Shown here in pieces: positions 1 through 12,225 of a stretch of DNA of 64,000 nucleotides; the stretch's first letter is position 1; each line of letters opens with the position of its first letter. The DNA is from Cololabis saira (taxonomy: Eukaryota > Chordata > Actinopteri > Beloniformes > Belonidae). The position numbers and the translations under genes were made by a program. The stretch lies in NCBI RefSeq assembly GCF_033807715.1, contig NC_084591.1, positions 30,678,090 through 30,742,089 on the forward strand. Direction: 5' to 3'. The notes under the pieces were generated by a model. The model was not told the DNA's origin and made no database searches. It worked only from the letters and a program-made list of their open reading frames with translations.

Positions 1-1702
1 TGAGTAGGCAAATGTGAAACACATCCTTCCTTGTGTTTTAAAGTAAAGAAAACCAATTTGTGCGCAGGGATAACATGTTCCGATTTCCTGCTGTATGAGC
101 TCTCGTCAGACTCTTTCAAGCGCTTACGATCTTGTTCTAGATCAAACATTCCACTTATATTGCCATCTTTGCTCTGCAACAACACAAATACACACTTTGC
201 AGGCAAGCATACATTAGAGGGGAACATAGCAGTGTGACACAGATAATTTATGACACAAGGCAGAGATGTTTTGTGAAATGCAGCGGATCAAAGAAAAAAA
301 GTGAAACCAATGCAGTCAGAGTAATAGCACTGCAGAAAGAAGAAGGCCACGTCATTAAGGAGGAACTAACATCTAACCTACATTAGATTAGCTTACACAT
401 ACAATTTGCCATCACCTCCCACATTTCCAGTCTTTGTATAGTATTTGTAAGTAAGCACAGAGACACCAATTGTAGCAACATGAAATTAATTACAGTGCAG
501 CATGTTCACCCAGTGGGCTACACACACTGAGAAGCTGGCAATTGTACCCAGCTAGCACCTTTCCCTGAATCACACACGCAGCAAACACACACACACTTTT
601 ATCTCTTTCGTTCAATTAGACACTGTACTTTTTTAATTCTTAAAGAGAATCTTCTACCCAAACGTTTAATGAATTTATCTTCCTCCTGGACTGAACCTGA
701 ACATAACCTAAAACCCAAGCCAAGAATAAAATCTGGCAGTGGCACACAAATATCCCCATATCTAAATGAATAAATCTCTCAATGAAAATTACTTTATGGT
801 TTATAGGTTAACAGTTTTGCAGTTTGTCTTTACTGAGTTTGATGGACATATAGTGGACACACAGTCAAGGCTTGAATCAAAATTATAAGTAAATTAATTC
901 AAAAGCAGAATATGCTTCTCTTATTAATTGACCTTCAGTTTTAATGCTCCACATCTCACCCTTGCACTCTTTACATGGAGAAACTGAAGATAAAGTTAGA
1001 AAAAAAGTTAACGCCACTGTCAAGCGCTAGTGTTTCGTTTATCCACTCTGAGCTGCTGTAGAAGCACGTTGATGCTGCATCAAGACAAACCTGTTTTCAG
1101 AATATGAAAATGCAGGGATTTGTATTGTCATGCAATGAAAAGCTATTGAAATACATCTCTTAATGACAACGTATATCCCGTTCTGCTAACAGACATCCCT
1201 AAATGTAGCACACTGAACCTTTTAGAGTAGTAATGAAGAGGGTTTATGCTTTAAATCATCTTGGAGAACAACATAGGATGATGACAGAGCTGGGATGTAA
1301 ATGGGTTCCTTCGAGAGCTTATCTTTAATAGGATATTTTGGCTGCGATTTTTTACCAAAAAATACAAATAAAAATTTCAAATGATACTATAACATATTCG
1401 TGTTGAGCGTCCCCATCTCATAAATTAAAATAGCATGATATTACCCAGTTTGCTTTTCTCGGCATAAACTCCATCATTGAAAGCTTTTAAGTTTTTCTTC
1501 TCCTTTCCTCAGGATCCCCAGCAGCCACTGCCACACCAGCGCCTACTGTTACAAGCTCTGTTCACACAGCATACAAAAACTACTAAAGAGTTTATATTTG
1601 CAATGAAACCATGGCAGCTTACTTCAGTGCTTCTTTTGTCTAGTTTCATGCGTTGTAGTTGCGAGACAATCCAGGCTATGTAAACACTGACACCAACAGT
1701 GA
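1..1702. other. Intergenic DNA, no gene recognised
   Basis: AT-rich, mostly unique-looking sequence. The few open frames here are short (under 70 codons), have no recognisable motif and no supporting splice signals, so I call no gene. No RNA gene or long repeat was seen. Confidence 0.6.
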
Positions 1703-2652
1703 TTTTACTGCTGGTCTACAAAGCACTGAATGGTCTTGGACCAAAATCCATGCTGGATCTGTTAGTCCCTATGAAGCTCCCAGACCCCTGAGGTTCATCT
1801 GGATCTGGTTTGTTGTGGTTCCCAAGAACCAGAACCAAGCAAGGTGAGGCAGCGTTCAGTTATTCTGCTCCTCACCGGTGGAACAAACTTCCTGTAGACC
1901 TGAGGTCTGCTCCAACTGTCAGCTCCTTTAAAACAGGGATAAAAACATTAAAATTACTGTTTACTGAAGCGTACTCTTAAATTAAATACTTACCTGCTGG
2001 ACTCTGCTGCCCTTATTTTTAACAACTTGTGCGTTTTATTATTTTACCTCTTTTCTCATAATTTTATTTCATTTTATTTTTTATTTAAGCGTAGGCTACT
2101 CTCAAATTAAATACTTTTTGAAAGCCACGCAAAGTTATGGATAAGCCCTGAATACAGGCATTGTGACGTAGAATTGTCAAATTGGTTTGATTCACCGCAC
2201 GAATCGGCACAGATTACTTTCTAATACTGTATTTTACCCAGTCTTTATATGTTTTGACCGTATAGAAACGTAATTCTCGTCAGTTGTGTGAAATAAGCCC
2301 TGAATACAGGCATTGTGGCATAGAATTGTCAAATTGGTTTAATTCACCGTACGAATTGTTACAGATTACTTATGTAATACTGTATTTGACCCGGTCTTTG
2401 TACGTTTTGACCGTATAGAAACGTAATTCTTGCCATTTTAAGAATGAGATGTGTACCTGCTGTACTCTACTGCCCTTACTTTTAACAACTTGTGCTTTCT
2501 ATTATTTTACCTCTTTTCTTATCATTTTATTTCATTTTATATGTTATTTATGTTTTAATTATGTCTTGCCACTTTTAATGTTGATGTAAAGCACTTTGAA
2601 TTACCTTGTGTTGAATTGTGCTATACAAATAAACTTGCCTTACCTTGCCTTG
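1703..2652 (+). repeat. 5'-truncated LINE 3' end (L2/Rex-like), copy A
   Basis: The stretch from about 1703 matches, in opposite orientation, the LINE fragment at 19967-20730. Shared parts are the stretch coding for the end of the reverse-transcriptase ORF (bases around 1730-1800), the block at 1850-1990, and the 3' end with its repeated CCTTG motif, where it reads that a transcript would carry AAATAAA near 2626. Stops and frameshifts break the coding part, so it is a dead copy. Unlike copy B it carries an extra segment at about 2090-2460 that contains a tandem duplication (listed separately). Clade assignment is from memory of fish repeats; the homology between the two copies is direct. Confidence 0.8.
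2141..2432 (+). repeat. Two-unit tandem duplication (about 152-bp period) inside LINE copy A
   Basis: The block starting ATAAGCCCTGAATACAGGCA at 2141 starts again at 2293, and both blocks run to a shared end (ACCGTATAGAAACGTAATTCT) near 2280 and 2432. The units differ at scattered positions, so the duplication is not recent. It interrupts the LINE sequence, because copy B at 20 kb lacks it. Confidence 0.85.
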
Positions 2653-2770
2653 ATACCAGCCGTAAACGTTGGGAGAGGCCGTTATCTTTTCACAACAAGA
2701 TGTTGAAAGATCCTTGTGTTCGTTTGTCTGGTGCACCATAAGAAAACCAGTGAAATAGAATCAAAGTTAA

Positions 2771-3594
2771 AGGGATTGTGACATGAAAAACACATTTTTC
2801 TTGATTTTTTGTGTTTTGTTGGGTGTCTTGACATCAATTACACCCAAAAAACAACAAACTTTTAACATTCAGTGTATTGTGTGCTTTCTGGGATTTTCCG
2901 CATAACTATGCAAAAACGGCGCATGTGGTTTGGTGGCGGGCCGTTACGTAACGGCCCGCTAAATCACCGCCCCCTCCACCCAGCTCCCTGTCTCCTCTCC
3001 TCTCCAGTGCACCATAAAGGCCGATTTATGGTTCCGCGTTACACCGACGCAGAGCCTACGCCGTAGGGTTACGCGGCGACGCGCAGGGTACGCTGAACCC
3101 TACGGCGTAGGGCTCTGCGTCGATTTAACGCGGAACCATAAATCAGGCTTAACACGGAGCTGTTTAGTGTTTAGAGCCTCTTTTGTTCTAATCACCGGAG
3201 GAAAACTGCTAAGAACACCCGCGGCCACTGACTGGACTTAAGATAAGGTGACACTGCTGCTTGCATGCCTTTATTTTTATGATTGTTTGCTGTGGTTCGC
3301 CGTGCTGCTTTTCCGTGCATGCTTCGCCTGTCGCTCCCGGCTTAACTCTCCGACGCCGCTGTGAGCGTATGGTTGGAGGAGGAGGAGGAGCGGAGGAGGA
3401 GCGGAGCAATGATTGACAGGAAAGGGGGAAAAGGAAGCATTTTTCACGGCGCAAAAAAACACTGTAATAAAAAGCCAGGAATAGAGTACTAGAGTGAATA
3501 TTTTCTTGTTACACTCTTTTAGACACATTTGAGGGATGTTGGCCAAGACTTTTAATAGTGTTAAAAGCATGTTAAAAATGATGTCACAATACCT
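2771..3594. mobile_element. Non-autonomous TIR DNA transposon relic (about 824 bp)
   Basis: The left end AGGGATTGTGACAT (2771-2784) is matched, inverted with one mismatch, by the right end ATGTCACAATACCT (3581-3594). TTAA flanks both sides (2767-2770 and 3595-3598), as expected for a TTAA target-site duplication, although a shorter TAA or TA duplication cannot be excluded. There is no transposase frame inside, so it would be a non-autonomous element. It is interrupted by the GC-rich palindrome at 3018-3150. The superfamily is uncertain (piggyBac-type or PIF/Harbinger-type by target site). Confidence 0.7.
3018..3150. mobile_element. Palindromic MITE-like element, copy 1 (nested)
   Basis: The arm starting GATTTATGGTTCCGCGTTA (about 3022) is repeated in inverted orientation at the right end (GCGGAACCATAAATC, about 3130-3145). 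The arms pair through the CGACGCAGAGCC and CTACGCCGTAGGG blocks, so the whole element could fold into one long hairpin. It is GC-rich in AT-rich surroundings. A related copy lies at 52779-52868. This palindrome family is common in fish genomes by my recollection; superfamily not assigned. Confidence 0.8.
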
Positions 3595-4147
3595 TTAATA
3601 CAAGCTTTTATTATGTCGTTCACAATGTTTTCCGGCCGAAGGTACACTTCTCTCAAACCACATAGGCAGGAGAGGAATGCACACGGTGGTCATCAATCTA
3701 GTTGAATTTATACTCAAAAGGGAGGTGTTCTTTGTACCTGAACCCCATTGGTGGAGCCAGCTGCCCAACATATCAGACCTTCAGTGTCCCTGTTTATTGC
3801 TTCCTACTTAGGATGTCAACCCAGATAACAGATAAGACCCCTCAATGTTGAAATATCTGTTTCTCCCCATTGTCTTCACTTAACGAAGAGTAAATATCTG
3901 AACTATCTGAACTAAATCCTGCAAATAGAGAAAACAGTCGAGCCATAAACAGGGGCTGATTCTGCGACTAGAGAAAACAGCTGAACTATAGCTGAACTCC
4001 TGAATAGGAGATACTGTAACTTTGCAAATACTGAGAAAAACCACGAAAAACCCTTCAAACTCTTAAACAATTTCATGAAATCCTAACAATGTGCACTTAA
4101 AAATCAAGCTAAAGTGACTGATAGTTTCTGATAACATGGGCACAAAG

Positions 4148-4187
4148 GCTGTTGTTGTTGTCGTCGTCGTTGTCGTCGTTGTTGTTA
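4148..4187 (+). repeat. GTT/GTC trinucleotide microsatellite
   Basis: An interrupted run of GTT and GTC triplets. It gives a run of valines in one frame, but no gene is associated with it. Confidence 0.85.
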
Positions 4188-7062
4188 AGTATCATGGCCG
4201 GCCCATTTTGTTTGTACCCTCAATCCTTTGGCAGCGAGGGTCAGTTTCAGTAGAGGTAAGTGACCAAACACATAATTATCTTCACCTTCCTGCTAGGGTA
4301 GCACAAGCTAGAAGATAACCAAATGACAAAGACGACAGTTTGACAAAGAAAATTGTATATACATAATGTGTTTAAAAAAAAAAAAGAAAGAGGTAAATGG
4401 TTTCACCTCAAGTCACTGGGGGTGCTGCCATGGCAATGATTGCTGCCACCGATGGCACCTTAATTGTGGTCAGGCAGGTGCAAAGCGAGGTGTTGAAAGA
4501 GAAAGCCATTAAGTCCTTTTCAAGCCTTCCCCGGCTTCATGGTGGATGCTCCTGTGGCTCAGTCATCCTGATTCAGAATGACAGCGTATTTTACCTGCAT
4601 GGCAAATGTGTTGTATTTCCAAGAACAACGCAAGAACAGCGTTGCTCTGCGAATGATTATCTTGTTGGCTTCGTTTTGTGTGATCATCGAACGCAAGTCA
4701 GGAGTGTTGCAATCAAATTAGAGGAAATGAGAGCTGACTGGCTGCTCAATTTGAATCAGGCTCCATTTGTTTCTGAAAGGTTTGCCCGTCAACATAATTT
4801 TATTGTATCAACAATACCAGCACGGGTGGAAATGATAATTTTGCGGAATAATTATTTTGTCTTCTCATAGTATAAATCATTAAACATTACAAGTCCTGCA
4901 TTTCATAACTTTCAAGAATGGCTAGTGGCAGAGTGCTAGCAGGGTCTTCAAACCACAACAAATCTTTTTGACACAATCTGTCTCTCAGCTCCTCCCACAT
5001 CCCCAGCAAACAGACCCGTCTCTTTGAAAGAAGACACAGGCAAGCACAGCGAATCCCATCAAAATGAAGGGCCTTATTAGTCGTGTCAAATACTGATATT
5101 CACCACGGCAAAGTGCACAGAAAGCAGTGTTGCAGCAGGCCATATTAGCAGCTCAAGGCAAAGCACCCCCGACAATCCACTTGTGATGGTGTGATGGGAA
5201 GCATATGAAAGGCATCAGAGATGACGTGGGATCTGTCTTTAATAGTATGGGCTGCCTGTAATCACCTCTCTGTCATCTGCTAATGGAATCTACAGGGAGA
5301 TAACAGGCACAAGAGGATAAAGAGGGTTGAAAACATTGCAGCACAGGAAAAATATAAAGAAAAAACTCTTGATCTTAGCAGTGTCAAAGCATTACAACAT
5401 TTGAGGCCCAGCATTTGCAGAATTAACTAAGAAGGAGAAAATGAGGCTTTTTTTAATGAGGCTTTTATTTTGCATTCATAATCAATTTCAAGGAGCCAGC
5501 ACATTTAAATATTGACACTCTCCTCCTGCTTGCTTATTAACCTTTCTTCCAACTTGGTGTTGTCGACCCAAACATGAGGCTGGTCATAACTAAACAGTCA
5601 GACACTTTTTCCTTTTTGGGCCTTTAATCAAACTAGATAATTTCACTCCACATTGTCATCAATTAAATTGATGAAGGACCTCTACCTTATAAGTGTGGTC
5701 TGGAGTTCCTTGATTGTGAACATTTCTTCTTTTTTTTTTTTCATCAGATCTCAATGTAATCAGCGCAGGAGAGATTATATTATAAGTTATTTGGCTCTTT
5801 GACAAGGTAAGAATTATAATGGTAGAAACAAAAACAGAAGATGGACGATGGCTGCTCACCGGGAGGCGGAAAAACAGCAGTCTGAAATCCTGCTGGAACA
5901 AAAGCAGATCCCCCCCCAAAATACCTGGAGTAAACTGAGCCCCCCTGGATTTAAACTGATGGATAGATGGATGCATTAGTGGAATTTATCCCGATTGTGC
6001 ACACTAAATGCACCTTTTCACCTTGGGGTAGGGCGTGTATTGTTTGTCTCGCTTGTCACTCCTCTTGATGAGCTGCCTACTTTAAAAAATGACAGCTAGT
6101 CTGCAGCGCATCAAACACAAGCAGAGATGAGAACAGGCAGAAGCAATTGCATCAATGGGAGGCTGATCATTGGCCCCAATATTGTAATTTTAATAATACA
6201 ACCTTGTTTTTAGAGGAATTAGAATTTTGTACACGTAACCACAAGTAAAATGCTATACCTTGGAGTTTACTTTTGAAAAAATACATGATAAATTTTGAAT
6301 TTGATGCAAGCAACACATTACAAAATGTGACAGAGGCATGTTTACAACTGTGTTGCATCACTTCTTCTTTCATCAATATTCTGTGAGGAGACCAACCGCT
6401 GTAATTTGAAAGCAAAACGTTTTCCTATGCTTGTGTGATTCTGGTTGCACAACAGTCTGGGTTGTCTTTTGATGTGTTTTTTTTTTTTTCATAATGCTCC
6501 AAATGCTACCTGCAGATAACATGTCTGCGCCTCGACTGCTCTACTGCTGAGCCGGGCCGTTCATATATGTGCAGCAACTTGTTTGGCGTTGGCTCGCTGA
6601 AATCTCTTGAGAAGCAAAGCGCATCGGGGAACGCAACATCCACAGCTTGTTATACATGTTGAAGAAGTTAATTATGCTGAATGTTTGACTCTAATAGGAG
6701 CAGATTGGGTGGAGGCCGCTTGAACGGAGGAGGTCTTGGGAGCCGGTAATGGTGTCAGGGAGGAGGAGAAGGTTACATACTAAGATTCCCTGTTTAGCAC
6801 AAGTTGCTTTTACTTAAATGGAGTTCAGAACATGTCAGTGAGGGCTTACATGCACTCATTCGGTAGATTTAACCTTTTTTTAACCCATAGACATCTCTTT
6901 ACAATTGAACATATTTTCTGTAATCTTTTATTCCACCGAATGAGAAAAAAGTGAGACTTCTGGAATGTTCTTTGACTTGCATTTCTCTGGAGATGGTACA
7001 TTTGCAAGATATTTCCTATTTTATGCTTTAAATTCATTTTATTTGTACATATAAAAATATCC

Positions 7063-7103
7063 CTCAAGAAGTGGATGTTTACAATAAACATCCACTTCTT
7101 GAG
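7063..7103. repeat. Perfect 19-bp inverted repeat with a 3-nt loop
   Basis: CTCAAGAAGTGGATGTTTA (7063-7081) is followed by CAA and then its exact reverse complement (7085-7103). It lies in non-coding, AT-rich DNA with no recognised transposon around it. Confidence 0.9.
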
Positions 7104-9959
7104 AGAAACAATAAATTGCACAATAAGCTGGTAAGGGGGAAATTTAGTGTTAGTGAAGAGGTGAAAAAGAAAAATACTGGTGTTATTTTAGACAGGTGAT
7201 GTCAACAGGTAGTTATCGTTTGATACAGAAGCAGCATCCACGAAGGCTGAGCTTTTGAGAAACAAAAATGGGAAGAGAATCCTCACCTTTTCAACAAATC
7301 TGTGAGAGAAACCACTGAACAGTATCTTTGTCCAGATGCAGCACTGATGTCTAGAAAACTGTTCATCTTAGGGTAATTAGCGATTCCAAACTGACCTTGA
7401 AGGGAGTGTGCATGGTTATTTGTCTTTCTTTGACCCTGCAAGAGACTGGCGTCCTGTCCCAAGTAAATGGGAAAAACAGCTGACTTTTGTTATATCATCC
7501 CAATTTTTTGTGTGTCGTATAATTTACTGAATGACTTCTATTTGTGTTGTAGTTTGATGAGTTTCCAAAAATGTTGCTTTGAAAGGAACATGTTATTAGC
7601 TGAGCCAAGCCGCAGGGAAGTAATTACTAAGTAACTACAATACATGTCCCCCAAAAAACTAACTAAATCTCCCCAGATAATCCAGACAAACTAATTCATC
7701 TAAAGTGCCAAATGCTGAGCACTCATTGATCATGAGGTAGAAGCAATTATACGCCAGTCAGTGTCAAAGAGAGACGGCCTCTTTCCAGAACGCTTCCCTC
7801 CACTCTGATTTTATGCTTACAGTGGCATATTCATAATTACCCATGCTAATCAAGGTGGGGGTTCAGAGTAAGCCATTCTATTGTGTCAGCATCTCTGAGT
7901 GTCAAAGCAGTCAACAGCCAAATCACATCTGCGCCATTTGGCAGAGATTACACAGACAATTCCCACCACTTTACAATCTTTGCAGAGTAATCTTCTGTGT
8001 CAAACTATCAGCATCAAGTCATACACATGCTGATAAATGAGCAGGTGTACATTACACGGGCTATCTATTAACCAAACATACTCACTTCCCCCTCACAATG
8101 TATGAATTCAGCTTACAAGTGGTCCAGGAGAGAACTTAATCAAAAAGTTTCAGAGGTAAAGCTTAACCTTTGGCATGAACAGCAGGACAGTTACTCATTC
8201 TACTGTTGACAATGCATGCAAATAGTGTACAAGACTATTTACTCACAATACCTTGCTTTATGATATTCACATACTGTACACTTAATACTATCTTAAGGTT
8301 TTCACAGATATACCTTTTGACTGTGAAGTGCTGCATTTACATGTTTGGATTAGTGCTTTCTTTTTTACCACTAGTGGTTGAAATCCAGTAAATGTAATTT
8401 TCTGTCAGTGCCCTGATTAAAGGAAGCATCCTCCGTGAAATAGCACTTCAGCCACCACAAAGCCTTAAATGATTACGACATAGAAAACGTCTACCTCTCT
8501 AATTTCAATAAATCACGGGAAAAAAAGAATTAAATAAATTGATATTAATGAGGATCCGTAAGCACAATTAAACATTAATTCCAAATAACAAGACAGCCAT
8601 TGCAATGCTCACTTAATATGGTCATTTAAATTCTGACGAGACAAAGGAAATGTTGTAAATTCCTCACACATGCTATTATACAAAAAAAGAAAAGAAGTGT
8701 CTGAAATGAGACTTCATCCATGAGTCCATCTCCAGTAGCAATATGCTAATATCCTTACATTCTTGATATATTCAATTCAAATCAATTTTATTTAGATAGC
8801 ATCTATTACAGTATTACAGTACATGTTGTCTTTCCAGAGACCCAGAACATGACCCCCAGAGCAAAGCAATCATGTTGCTGCACATATTGCTGAAACTTGC
8901 AGGAATATATGCTGCAAGTCGAATTTTTATGTGTGACAGTAAAAAGTTTCAAATATAAGTATGATTTGAGAGGATCACAAAATCTGTGGATCAACCAATT
9001 GTAAACATTAAAATTTGATTTAAAGAAAATGTATTAATGCAAAAGATATTACAGTTTATATCAAAGAGAATGTCTTAACTAAATCAACAAACACACCTAC
9101 ATATACATTATTTTGTAGAAGTCTAATATAAATCAAATCCTCTCCCATTTAGTTTCTGTCACTGGTTTAGATAAGTTATGTACATTCAGGAAAACACAGC
9201 ATTGCTCTTACAAGTTTACTAAAATGCTTTCTTTAAAGCAGCACATAGGAACTTTTGAAAGGGTTATCTCAAGTGGGCCCCCTATAGGCATGGAGGGTAA
9301 GGTGCTTTTACAATACTCAGAAATATATGATCATGTTTGGTCAGCTTGCCACACTACTTTTATGCCTGCCATCATTACTCTCTTGCGTAATTTACCTGGC
9401 TCTGCCATGATGTCCCCTGTCCCTCTGCGAGCTAGTCTCATCGTTCGTGATGTGTGACATAGTGCCCTAAAGCTATGTGCAGTTGTCACAAAAGACAACC
9501 AGGATGGATGGCCGTAGTTACTTTGTGGTGGTTTTTCCCCATAGTGAGGACAGGAGACTGTAGGAACCATACAATGTTTCTTCCAAAAAATCAAATATTT
9601 CTTCAAATTAAATTAAAACCGATATTTTAACATGAAAAATATATATATTCGATGTTGTTTTAAGTATGCAGATAAAGCAGTATAATTATGCATGCTCTCA
9701 TTTGCACAGTTATCAAACATAAATTGAACAGATTCATATCTATTTTAGACATTCCATTTTCAATAGTCTGAAAAAGTGGAGCTTTGAACTATTTTATGTT
9801 TGCTTTCAACCACCACCTGCCAATGCTTAAGATGCTACAAGCTCGGATGTTGTGTAGCTGGAATAAGTGAACCTATATTTACTTAATGCCTGCTGTTTGA
9901 AGCAAGTTTGATCATACTTTTGACAATGAAGCAAAATGTTGGCGTAGTGGGCCATTAAA

Positions 9960-10214
9960 CTAAAACAATGAGTTTAAAGTACTAAAATGTTCAATGGGGG
10001 GCAAATCTGAACTGTAGGTATGCCGGTCAAGCACACACTCTTTGCACGTGAAGCCATGTTGTTGTAAGATATGCAGAACAAGTCCCAACATTGTCCTACT
10101 TAAATAATCATGAACCTCCATGGAAAAGGCATCATCTTGATGGGAGCATATGTTTCTCCAATATTCCAATGTAAACCTCGGCATCAATGGTACCTCTACA
10201 CATATACAAGACAC
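9960..10214 (-). pseudogene. Possible Tc1/mariner transposase relic
   Basis: The minus-strand frame contains VLDRHTYSSDLPPIEHF, which resembles the Tc1/mariner signature VLDWPxxSPDLxPIEH around the second catalytic Asp and the following Glu/Asp. An upstream HQDDA could correspond to QQDNA. The rest of the frame does not match well and no TIRs were found, so this is a decayed fragment at best. Confidence 0.35.
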
Positions 10215-12137
10215 TCACACACCCCCTTACCATTGCAAGCCCTTTTCACACTTCGGTGGCATCAATGTGCGAAAATAGCAAATTAACTATGTTCTTGTTA
10301 AGCTACTGCTGTTCCCTTTTGGTAATTTGCACCAATCCAACAGAGACAGTTGAGTGCTACATCAGTGTGCTCTAACACACAGCAAGCCAGGGTCATGGAA
10401 CCAGCTGAGTGACAACAGTATTATATGAGAGGTGTGCTCCACCATGCTGGCACATTGTTATACACGTGCAACCAATTAGGGCTTTGTGACTAACTCCATA
10501 TCAGGTTCAAGCCTGCTCATGATGCAACGTCAACATAGCAAGGAACCCTATGCCGTAAGCTATGATGTAGCCTGAAAACCTCTCATCAAAAGGTACTAGG
10601 TGTCAAGACAACACAAAAAGACGTGCTAAAAAAAAACAGACAAAATGAGAGTTTAGGCTCATCCAGGAGCTGCAGTTGACTTATGTTTTCTTCAGACTGA
10701 GTAGGGAGCTGTTTGAAAGCTGATCATTTCAAGAAACATTGTATTATGACAGTAGAAAAAATTTGATTCTCCTCCAGTTTAAGCCCAGTTTGCTTGAGAT
10801 TTCTTTCCACAGCAAAGCTTTATTCCTTATGTTAGCATGTCTTCAAGCTCTTATTATAGGGCTCAGGTAATAATTGGGGCATCACCAAAATCATTTTTCA
10901 CTTCTTTGTCTTTGGGTGGGCGGTCTTATTTAATAAAGTATACATTGTATAAAATGCAGGGGGATCTTTTGTAACTTTTTTTTCTTTTTTGTATTTGAAG
11001 CAAGCGGATTGATGCAATTATATGCCAGTTCATTCATTTTTATTCATTTTTTCTGATTCAATGTAACGGCACCACAATTTTACCCTTTTTTCCCATTATG
11101 ATTCTGAAACAGAAAAAAAGGAATGAATAATACACATATTGAAATGGTCCTTATCATATCTAATAAGAAGAAACTGCAATCTAGATTTCCTAAAAGTAAT
11201 AAAAAAGGATGATCCTTCTATGCCCACTTAGGACGACCTCACATGACAGCAGTTACTATGCAAACGTCTGCTATCCTACCAACTTAAGAATATCATTCAT
11301 GGGGCAGTCCTAGCTCTGGAGGTATTCAGAAGGTTGATGGTTTTAACCATTGAGTCGTCACCTTACATCGCCCTCCATGTGCTACTCCTGATTATGCTGC
11401 TTTTGATAAAAACATCTACTATAATATAATAATAATATATAATAATATAATAATAAAAGTATTTAATGTAATTCATGTGGGAATATAATGCAATGTAATA
11501 TTACCATAATGCAATGCATTTACAGTTACTACTCATAAAGATTTACAGAAGCTTTACCGGGAAATTTCTGGTCATTTACAGTAAAAAAAAAAAAAAAAGA
11601 AGTAAAATACAGTAAAGGGTACCAGTGTATGTGGAAGAGTTACTATGCTCACTCATCTCTTTTTAAATCTTAAAAACAATCAACAATGTATTTATTGTAA
11701 ATCACATTTGGAAGACTGCTCGAGGCCATCAGTTTTACTGAGCAAGTGACTGATGTATGGTATTGATTTCAACAGGGACCCCTCTAATCAGAATCATGGT
11801 AAAATCAATAGCTGGCACTGCCTGAGGTCCTGTTCATGCTTCAGTGTACACATCTGAGCTAAACTCCCCAGCTTTGAAACAGTCTGGTCATTTGCTTAAA
11901 GAAAATCGAGACTCACTGCAATGAGGAGGACTGTTGAGATAAACTGAAGGAGACGAGCAGAGATAAAGGAGAGAGGCACCGACATGGAAGAGGGAAGAGA
12001 GGTTTTAGTCAATGAGGGCTTTGGTGTGAGTGAAAACTATTATGGAGGCTTTCTTACCCAAAGCTTCAATCAATCAAACTTCCAGGGTGCAACAGAGGAT
12101 CTACAAGCCATGCCACCCACCACCTACACCCCCCCAC

Positions 12138-12140
<3 letters not shown>
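10215..12140. other. Intergenic DNA
   Basis: No gene, RNA or clear transposon seen. There is a short AT-only run of ATA/AAT repeats near 11420-11455 and an A-run at 11583-11598. Confidence 0.55.

Positions 12141-12221
<81 letters not shown>
12141..12221 (+). repeat. (CA)n microsatellite
   Basis: About 40 uninterrupted CA units. It produces spurious poly-Thr-His frames that should not be read as protein. Confidence 0.98.

Positions 12222-12225
<4 letters not shown>

Larger units (their letters stand above)
3600..9950. other. Intergenic DNA with possible conserved non-coding stretches
   Basis: No gene is supported. The longest open frame, 4397-4870 plus, is treated in the findings. Stretches such as 5450-5560, 7800-8040 and 8400-8660 are rich in homeodomain-like cores (ATTA/TAAT) and have the non-repetitive look of deeply conserved non-coding DNA. 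That is an impression only; alignment to other fishes would decide. A degenerate GTT/GTC trinucleotide run lies at 4148-4187 and a 19-bp perfect hairpin at 7063-7103. Confidence 0.4.
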
